NCBI GenBank assembly: GCA_945906795.1
Contig: CAMDRO010000002.1
Location: 1 to 64,000, forward strand
Length of the DNA: 64,000 nt
Reading direction: 5' to 3'
DNA from: Spirosoma fluviale
GTDB lineage: Bacteria > Bacteroidota > Bacteroidia > Cytophagales > Spirosomataceae
This document shows, one piece after another, positions 57,737 through 64,000 of the stretch (positions are counted from its first letter, which is position 1; each line of letters begins with the position of its first letter). The position numbers and the translations under genes were made by a program. The notes beneath the pieces were generated by a model. That model saw only the letters and a program-made list of their open reading frames with translations, searched no databases and had not been told where the DNA came from.

Positions 57737-60643
57737 ATGAGAAATAGTATATCCTTTTTTCGATTACTTATATTTTTATTTTTTATTTCTTGTGGATCGG
57801 TTTTTGGTCAACAAACTCAAAGTTCTACCGATCATTTAATTCATTATCGGCAAGGTAAATCCTTTTTTGAAGCTAGAAATTATTTGGCTGCCCAAGAGGC
57901 ATTTAGGACCTATCTGTATGGACTAACCGAAACGAATGCTGAAATGCTCAGTGAAAAAATATCAGCTGAATATCTATTGTGCATGTGTTCAATTTATTCT
58001 ATGCGTCCAGAGGCTGAGGTTTTGGCCAATCGCTTTGTCGAAAATTATCCCAAAAATCCGTATTCAGCAGATCTCGTTCGTGATTTAGGAATCTATTTTT
58101 ACGAGGCGGGGGATTGGAAACGCGCTATCAAGTATTTGTCCAAAGCTTCATTGACCAACATAGAATTCAAGTTTAAACTGGCCGTGGCCTATTACCAAAT
58201 AGGTCAAAAAGACGAAGCGCATGGTATTTTTAATCAAATAAAGTCTGAACCGGAAGAAGAGTTTTCACAACCTGCTGCTTATTTTTCTGGCCTAATAAAT
58301 TTTAATAGCAAGCATTATGATTTGGCTATTGAAGATTTTAAATTCATTGAAGGGGAATCAATTTATGGCCTTGAAGCGCCACGATGGATTACAAGTGCCT
58401 TACTAAAACAAGAAAAGTTCACGGAGCTTTTAGCTTATGCAGGTCCTCTTTTGAAAAATTCAAATTCCAAAATTAAGCTCGATGACATTGGCTTGATGGT
58501 CGGTAATTTAAGGTTTCAGCGGGAAGACTTCCAAGAGGCTTATCAGGTATACCAACAATTATTCACGAGATATCCAGAGCGAATTACACGATTATTGACC
58601 TTTAAAAAAGCATTTGCCTTATTTAAAATCAAGAACTACAAAGATGCCAAAAGTGAGTTTGAATCCATGGCCTTTGTCAAGGATTCATTAGGACAGCATG
58701 TCGAATATAATAAAGGGTTGGTGTTGGAAGCTTTGGGTCAAAAGGATGTGGCGCTTAAGTCTTTTGATTTAGTTAAATCGGCCAACTTTGATCCAATGGT
58801 TTCCCAAGATGCCTATCTCAAGAAAATTGGTATTCTGAATGATCAAAAGAAATTTACCGCTGCATTAAGTGAGATTGATGAGTGCAACAAACGTTTTCCT
58901 AAAGGAAAAAATCTCAATGATTTGTTGAAGTTGAGGGTTTTTACGGTAAGCAATTGGGGTAATTTAGGTGCGATTGAGGCTTATTTGAAACAATCAAAAG
59001 GTCAAAATGCAGATGTGCAAGCTATTTATCAGTCCTTGTTATATGAAAAGGCTAATCGAGCATATAAATCCAGTGATTTGACTGAAGCCTTGTCTGATTT
59101 CAAAAAATCGATGAGCTATCCGGTGAATTCCGAAATAGCTGCTTATGCTAAATACGGACAGGGAGAAATACTGTCTAAGACCAATCGGAATCCTGAAGCG
59201 GTTAAAGTATACATGAATTTATTATCAGATATTTCATCAAATGCCGACATGGATGGCCTTAAGCAGCGAGTTAGGTTAAGTTTAGCTCAGTCTTTTACCT
59301 ATATGGCGATGTATGAAAAAGCCCAACAATATTTTGTGGAGTATGAAACCAACATCAAAGATTTAACGGCCAAATACAATACCTATTTAAATTTAGCTGA
59401 GGTATCTGTGGCCGCGGGTAAGTTAACCGAAGGAATTAAATATTTTGACTTAGCCAGCTCGATTTCACCTGAAAATAAATTTGAAATAATCATGCGTAAA
59501 GCTTCTATTTTGTATGATCTAAGAAAATACAAGGAGGCTTCAATAGAATACGAAAAGCTATTGAAAGTGGGTAAATCTGGAGAAGAGACAGATTTTAATA
59601 CCTATCGCTATTATGATTGTCTTTTCAGATTGCAAACAAATGAGGCCTATGCTAAAGTTATTAAAGGTCTGTATGAGTTAGTTAATCAACCTAATTTGGC
59701 ACCGGCGCTTTTAATAAAATCATTAATGATTAAGGGGCAATCCTATGAAAATACTGGGCAGTTTTTTGCGGCTTCCGATGATTATAGGCGGATAGTGACT
59801 GAATTCCCTAAAGATCCATCCGCTAAAGATGCCATTGTCGGACTGCGGGAAATGTTAACCCGAACCAATCGTTCGCTTGAATTTATCGCAATTTCAGAAA
59901 AATTCGAATTAGCCAACCCAGAGGATGAAGACAATGCGGATAGGAGTTTTGAAAATGTTCGAATGAGTTTTATTTCAAAACGATACAAAGAAGTAACGCT
60001 TTTAGGTCAAAAATTTTTATTAAAATATCCAACATTCGAAAGTGTTGTTCAGGCCAATTATTATGTTGCAGAATCTCATTTCCAATTAAAAAATTATTCT
60101 CAGTCGACGGATCTCTATAAAAAAGTATTTAGAAGTTCGGTTGATTCGCTTCATGCCTTATCGAGCACGGGCATTATGAAAGGATATTTGAAAATGGGGT
60201 ATTTAGACTCTGCGGCAAATCAATTTGGCCAATTGGCGACCAAAGATTCACTCGTTTTATCCACCTACACGGAGGAAATCGCAAAAGGTTATGAATTGAA
60301 AGGGGACAAGCAAAAAGAAATACAATGGTTAAACGAAACGACAAAATTCGACTCATTTTCAAAAGGAGCTCAGGCCTCCTTGCGACTGGCGACCATGATG
60401 TCGAATGATTCCAAATACAAGGAATCGAATGATTTTATTAAGTTAAACTTTGTGGATAAGGCCGGTCGTTTTTATGATGCGGAAGCCTCAATTGTAGGGA
60501 AAGCATTTTTATTATTGGCAGATAATTTTGCCAATTTGAAAAATGTTCCACAAAGTAAAGCTATTTTATCTAGTTTAATTGAAAGTTCGAGCGATGCTGA
60601 CGTTAAAAAGTTAGCCAAAGTTAAATTACAAGCATTAAAATAA
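57737..60643 (+). CDS. Large exported TPR-repeat protein
   Basis: I choose the ATG at 57737 (968 residues), which begins a signal peptide (MRNSISFFRLLIFLFFISC); Cys19 could make it a lipoprotein. A TTG at 57728 would add three residues. Nearly the whole protein is helical repeats of about 34-38 residues, for example GKSFFEARNYLAAQEAFRTY, AVAYYQIGQKDEAHGIFNQI, GQGEILSKTNRNPEAVKVYM and GQSYENTGQFFAASDDYRRI. TPR solenoids serve as assembly scaffolds. It precedes a predicted outer-membrane barrel by 2 bases, so the two probably work together in the envelope. Confidence 0.82.
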   Translation: MRNSISFFRLLIFLFFISCGSVFGQQTQSSTDHLIHYRQGKSFFEARNYLAAQEAFRTYLYGLTETNAEMLSEKISAEYLLCMCSIYSMRPEAEVLANRFVENYPKNPYSADLVRDLGIYFYEAGDWKRAIKYLSKASLTNIEFKFKLAVAYYQIGQKDEAHGIFNQIKSEPEEEFSQPAAYFSGLINFNSKHYDLAIEDFKFIEGESIYGLEAPRWITSALLKQEKFTELLAYAGPLLKNSNSKIKLDDIGLMVGNLRFQREDFQEAYQVYQQLFTRYPERITRLLTFKKAFALFKIKNYKDAKSEFESMAFVKDSLGQHVEYNKGLVLEALGQKDVALKSFDLVKSANFDPMVSQDAYLKKIGILNDQKKFTAALSEIDECNKRFPKGKNLNDLLKLRVFTVSNWGNLGAIEAYLKQSKGQNADVQAIYQSLLYEKANRAYKSSDLTEALSDFKKSMSYPVNSEIAAYAKYGQGEILSKTNRNPEAVKVYMNLLSDISSNADMDGLKQRVRLSLAQSFTYMAMYEKAQQYFVEYETNIKDLTAKYNTYLNLAEVSVAAGKLTEGIKYFDLASSISPENKFEIIMRKASILYDLRKYKEASIEYEKLLKVGKSGEETDFNTYRYYDCLFRLQTNEAYAKVIKGLYELVNQPNLAPALLIKSLMIKGQSYENTGQFFAASDDYRRIVTEFPKDPSAKDAIVGLREMLTRTNRSLEFIAISEKFELANPEDEDNADRSFENVRMSFISKRYKEVTLLGQKFLLKYPTFESVVQANYYVAESHFQLKNYSQSTDLYKKVFRSSVDSLHALSSTGIMKGYLKMGYLDSAANQFGQLATKDSLVLSTYTEEIAKGYELKGDKQKEIQWLNETTKFDSFSKGAQASLRLATMMSNDSKYKESNDFIKLNFVDKAGRFYDAEASIVGKAFLLLADNFANLKNVPQSKAILSSLIESSSDADVKKLAKVKLQALK

Positions 60644-60645
60644 GT

Positions 60646-62349
60646 ATGTCATCAATGAAAACACACGTGGTTAATGGCAATAGGATACTTCTGACTCATT
60701 TTTTGTGGCTTGTTGGCTTGCTTGCTACTCCTACCTTATGGGCGCAAAAAGGTACGATTGATCGGAGTATAATAACCACGTTTGGAGGAGCAAAAAAGAC
60801 GATTGATTTAAAGGTTTCAGATCGTAAATTTGAAGAATTGCCTTCCTTTAAAATAGAATCACCATCCGTTATATTAAAAATGGATTCAAGGGATTGGCCC
60901 TTAGATTCGTTGGCTAAGTTTATGGAACCTGAAGCTTTGAAATTACAAGTTAATGGTTCAAAACTAGCTATTATAACCGTTAAAAACACTAATATTGCCA
61001 AATTTGGAATTGGAAATTATGGCCGAACTTTATTTAATTTTAATACAGGTTATGCGCCGAGTGAGAATAAGTTTTTAGGTTTATATGTTAATCATGATGC
61101 CAATCAATCAGGCTCTGTGTTAAATGAATTTTCTGGAAGAAGTGAGAATGAATTTCGTTTCTCGAGTCGGAGTTTTGGTAAGAAAGTTTTTTGGGATAGT
61201 CGAGTTTCGTATAAAGAAAACACCTCTGCTTTTTATGGAATGGCAGAAATCCCCAAGTATTATACGATACGGGATATAGAGCTTGTCAATAATCGCTTTC
61301 TAGTTTCAGGTAATTTTAGTAATTCGGACAAGGAGGGTAAATCTGATTATTCAGGTGCTACATCCTTTAATTATTTCTCAAACCAACGAAATGAGACGGA
61401 ATGGGTTTCTCAATCCAAATTTCAATATTCAAGCGATTTTAGTTCTACTTTAACAGGCCAACTAGATGCAGATTTTATCTTATCGGAACTCAAGCAGGGC
61501 ATAAATCTCAGTAGACAATTTTATCGATTAAAGCCTAAAATTCAGTTTTCTGGTGCTCGGATCGCTTTGCAGGTCGGTTTAAATATCATTAATTCGAGTG
61601 ATGGGATAGCGACTAAATCACAAGGAAGCGTTTTTCCTCAAATTTCTATTGACTATGCCCCTTCTGATATTTTTCATTTGTTTGGTGGGGTAGGAGGCGA
61701 TGTGCAGTTTAATTCGTTGGCCAACTTCTCAGCAGAATTGCCTTGGCTTGGAGCCAAAACCCAGATTAAAAATACAAGTCAAGTTGGAAATGTGTATGGA
61801 GGAATCAAAGGGACTACAGAAAAATATGTCGATTTTGAGCTTAAGTATGCTTATTCTGAATATGCTGATCTTCCATTTTTTGTTAATTCAACGGCACAGA
61901 ATGGGGCTTTTGAATTGATTTATATGGGGGATGAGAAGAAGGTGAAAGTAGTCAATTTAACGGGTCACTTTAATTTTAAGATGGCTGAGGGAATTACGAC
62001 GGGAATAAAATTTGACGCGGCGTCGTACGATAATCTAATCATTGACAAACCGTTTCATCGACCTAATTTGATGGCTTCTTGGACCAACTCGATTCGACTA
62101 TCGGACAAACTTTTATTGTCACCCGATGTATATATCATTAAAGGCTTATTTGCCCGTGATGCAAAAACTCAAAAGGCTGTAGAATTAGAGGACATCATGG
62201 ACTTAAATGTTAAGTTGCACTATCAATTCAACCCCAACACGAGTTTTCACATTCAGGGAAATAATTTGACTGGCAAAGCGTATCAACGCTATATGAATTA
62301 TGCGGTTCAAGGACTTAATTTTAATGCCGGGTTTGGCTATTCCTTTTAA
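60646..62349 (+). CDS. Predicted outer-membrane beta-barrel, TonB-receptor-like
   Basis: This 567-residue protein has a signal peptide ending near TLWAQKG (about residue 34); the true start may be Met4. A short N-terminal domain is followed by many amphipathic strands (RTLFNFNTGYAPSENKFLGL, WDSRVSYKENTSAFYGM, NVYGGIKGTTEKYVDFELKY). It ends LNFNAGFGYSF, with the terminal Phe of outer-membrane barrels. It has no visible plug domain or TonB box. It is coupled to the TPR gene, so it is probably one half of a two-part envelope assembly or transport device. Confidence 0.72.
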   Translation: MSSMKTHVVNGNRILLTHFLWLVGLLATPTLWAQKGTIDRSIITTFGGAKKTIDLKVSDRKFEELPSFKIESPSVILKMDSRDWPLDSLAKFMEPEALKLQVNGSKLAIITVKNTNIAKFGIGNYGRTLFNFNTGYAPSENKFLGLYVNHDANQSGSVLNEFSGRSENEFRFSSRSFGKKVFWDSRVSYKENTSAFYGMAEIPKYYTIRDIELVNNRFLVSGNFSNSDKEGKSDYSGATSFNYFSNQRNETEWVSQSKFQYSSDFSSTLTGQLDADFILSELKQGINLSRQFYRLKPKIQFSGARIALQVGLNIINSSDGIATKSQGSVFPQISIDYAPSDIFHLFGGVGGDVQFNSLANFSAELPWLGAKTQIKNTSQVGNVYGGIKGTTEKYVDFELKYAYSEYADLPFFVNSTAQNGAFELIYMGDEKKVKVVNLTGHFNFKMAEGITTGIKFDAASYDNLIIDKPFHRPNLMASWTNSIRLSDKLLLSPDVYIIKGLFARDAKTQKAVELEDIMDLNVKLHYQFNPNTSFHIQGNNLTGKAYQRYMNYAVQGLNFNAGFGYSF

Positions 62350-62430
62350 TAATTGATTTTTGTCAGGTAACTAGTTTCGAAAACCTGTATCTTTTTCTTT
62401 TGATTATTTTTGTTTTTAAATCATTCAAAT

Positions 62431-63102
62431 ATGTTTCAAAGGTCATTCTTGTTTATTTTAATTGTATTCTCAATTGCCTGTTCACAGGAAAAAAAGCAAA
62501 TCCAAGCCTTGGGTAGTTTAAATGAAGTGCTTGATTGTCAGACTTTAGATGGCTTACATTTGAAATATGGAGCGGAAAATGTCATCAATGATACTTCTTG
62601 GGTGATTGGGGATGATACCTTGAGGGGCAGTATTATTTTCCCTAATTCGACTAAACAAGCGTTTGTGTATTTTCATGATGCGAACATTGTAGATGTGACG
62701 ATTAAAGGAGAGAGTTCTGATTGGAAAACAAATTCAGGTCTTTACTTGGGCATGACATTGACTGAAGTCCAAGCAGTAAACGCGAAAAACTTTACCATGT
62801 CTGGTTTTAATTGGTCTCATGGAGGCTCAGTAGTAAGTTGGGAAGGGGGGAAATTAACAGGAGATTCGACTCTGAGCCATTTGGCAGTATTTTCTGATGT
62901 TTCAAATGAACATGAAGGCCTTTCGGATGAAGCATATCAAATGATTTCTGGAGAAGTTGAGTTCGATGTGAGGCATCCTGATATTCAAAAACTAAATCCT
63001 AAACTAGATTTAATATCCATTGTCATCCCCAAAATCCCTTCAAAATCAGAAGGAAAGAAAATAGGCAGCCGTATTCAGAAAAGCCAAGTCCCTAAAAATT
63101 AG
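62431..63102 (+). CDS. Lipoprotein of unknown function
   Basis: I choose the ATG at 62431 (223 residues), which starts a lipoprotein leader with lipobox SIAC (Cys17); an upstream TTG adds seven residues. The mature part begins with a charged linker, then DGLHLKYGAENVINDTSWVI and GLYLGMTLTEVQAVNAKNF, a pattern seen in small beta-rich Bacteroidota lipoproteins with an early GMTxxE motif. The C-terminus is basic. It overlaps the convergent dehydrogenase gene by 11 bases. No family recognised. Confidence 0.65.
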   Translation: MFQRSFLFILIVFSIACSQEKKQIQALGSLNEVLDCQTLDGLHLKYGAENVINDTSWVIGDDTLRGSIIFPNSTKQAFVYFHDANIVDVTIKGESSDWKTNSGLYLGMTLTEVQAVNAKNFTMSGFNWSHGGSVVSWEGGKLTGDSTLSHLAVFSDVSNEHEGLSDEAYQMISGEVEFDVRHPDIQKLNPKLDLISIVIPKIPSKSEGKKIGSRIQKSQVPKN

Positions 63103-64000
63103 GGTTGACGCAGTTGACTTTAGTGCTTTTTAGATACATCGACAATGTATTCTCTAGTGAAGTGACAATCCTTTTTCTTGCTTCCAAGCTAATCCAAGCA
63201 ATGTGAGGAGTGATGACGGCATTTGGAATTCCAATGAGTGGGTGGTCAGCTGCCGGTGGTTCTACCTCTAACACGTCCAGGAGCGCCGCGCTTATTTGGC
63301 CTGAGACCAAAGCTGATTTTAAATCGAACGAATGAATTAATCCCCCTCTCGAAGTATTAATTAAAATTGCACTGTTTTTCATAAGGGAAAGAAATTCACG
63401 ATTGATCATTTTATCCGTCTGTACCGTGAGGGGGCAATGTAAACTAACGACATCTGACGCTGATGCTAATTCATTTATGCTGACAAATTTGCGATTGACT
63501 AGGTTTAAATCTTTCGTATGATGATAAATCACTTGCATGCCTAAGCTTTCAGCCATGCCGGCAAATGCCTGTCCTATGTTGCCCATTCCAACAATCCCTA
63601 CAATTTTCCCATGCCATTCGCGAATGGGACTAAGGGTATAGGAAAAATCTTGATTGTTACTCCATTCTCCTCTTTTGACCGATTTTTCATGTAAATCTAC
63701 CTGATTACTGTAATTCAGCAACATCGCTAAGGCATGTTGGGCTACCGAAAACGTTCCATAATTGGGGACATTGGAAACTTGAATTCCTTTTTTCGTACAT
63801 GCCTGAACGTCCACGATATTATATCCAGTGGCTGAAACCAAAATCAGTTTCAGGTTTGGAAATAAAGATAGATCATCGGCGCCAATGGGACATTTATTAG
63901 TTGAAATTACCTCGATGGATTGGTCTACTTTTTTTAATTCTTCTCGAGAAGTACGATCTCGAAAAATTACTTCACCGTATTTTTCAAAAATTGACCTGTC
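63092..64000 (-). CDS. D-2-hydroxyacid dehydrogenase (glycerate dehydrogenase-like), N-terminus outside window
   Basis: The frame stays open to the window edge, so the gene starts beyond 64000; the part shown is 302 residues. Before the first internal start candidate at 63841 it reads DRSIFEKYGEVIFRDRTSR and LKLILVSATGYNIVDV, normal for this family. The NAD motif is GIVGMGNIGQAF. Catalytic residues lie in NTSRGGLI (Arg), LEVEPP (Glu) and TPHIAWISLEARKR (His). The HIAW context resembles glycerate/hydroxypyruvate reductases. It interconverts a 2-ketoacid and a D-2-hydroxyacid in the cytoplasm. Confidence 0.9.
   Translation of the reverse strand, partial: DRSIFEKYGEVIFRDRTSREELKKVDQSIEVISTNKCPIGADDLSLFPNLKLILVSATGYNIVDVQACTKKGIQVSNVPNYGTFSVAQHALAMLLNYSNQVDLHEKSVKRGEWSNNQDFSYTLSPIREWHGKIVGIVGMGNIGQAFAGMAESLGMQVIYHHTKDLNLVNRKFVSINELASASDVVSLHCPLTVQTDKMINREFLSLMKNSAILINTSRGGLIHSFDLKSALVSGQISAALLDVLEVEPPAADHPLIGIPNAVITPHIAWISLEARKRIVTSLENTLSMYLKSTKVNCVNPNF

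Overview
The window is a chromosomal piece of a Bacteroidota bacterium, most likely a Cytophagales relative (Spirosomaceae/Cytophagaceae type). The reasons are moderate-to-low GC, no Shine-Dalgarno sequences, -7 elements of the TAnnTTTG type, a SusC/SusD pair, many Tat leaders of the (S/N)RR(E/D)FL type, and asnS beside rpoN. The genus cannot be fixed from the sequence.

Region 1 (1-10.1 kb) mixes housekeeping and accessory DNA: the asnS start, rpoN, an enoyl-CoA hydratase, tRNA-Arg(ACG), a self-inhibited Fic protein, an XRE regulator, a REP-associated tyrosine transposase (RAYT), two coupled M1 metallopeptidases and a HigBA-type toxin-antitoxin pair. Fifteen copies of a small hairpin with a GTAG foot (REP units) lie only in this part. 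They cluster on both sides of the RAYT gene, and two of them supply the stop codons of neighbouring genes. A second GTAG-foot hairpin family sits at 9.1-9.2 kb.

Region 2 (10.1-22.2 kb) has an SDR and a GntP permease facing away from each other, then a tight seven-gene minus-strand operon. It runs DegT-type aminotransferase with a Tat-like leader, beta-propeller, ceramidase-like amidase, Gfo/Idh/MocA oxidoreductase, cytochrome c fusion, TIM-barrel isomerase, SDR. It reads as an extracytoplasmic pathway for an N-acylated amino sugar or aminocyclitol, and I do not recognise it as a described system.

Region 3 (22.4-36 kb) is an amino-sugar utilisation locus: SusC, SusD, sialidase, Gfo/Idh/MocA, NagX-like acyltransferase, NagB and NagA on the plus strand, met tail-to-tail by a minus-strand operon of FHS-type sugar permease, Gfo/Idh/MocA and DUF1080 lipoprotein.

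Region 4 (36-47.4 kb) has a GT9 glycosyltransferase, two closely related Tat-exported Gfo/Idh/MocA proteins around a small secreted protein, and an operon of SGNH-propeller-HEAT-cytochrome c fusion, ThuA, epimerase and a GH109-type enzyme.

Region 5 (47.4-64 kb) holds an RNA helicase, a four-gene operon (HpcH/HpaI aldolase, GH67-N-like glycosidase, six-hairpin glycosidase-like protein, Tat-exported phosphoesterase), an AlkB-type monooxygenase, a DUF1080 protein, a DUF1566 protein, a TPR/outer-membrane-barrel pair, a lipoprotein, and a D-2-hydroxyacid dehydrogenase cut by the window end.

Overall theme: six Gfo/Idh/MocA paralogues, all with Tat-type leaders, two DUF1080 proteins, two cytochrome c fusions and two sugar isomerases suggest periplasmic oxidative (keto-sugar) glycoside breakdown beside classical SusCD/Nag catabolism.
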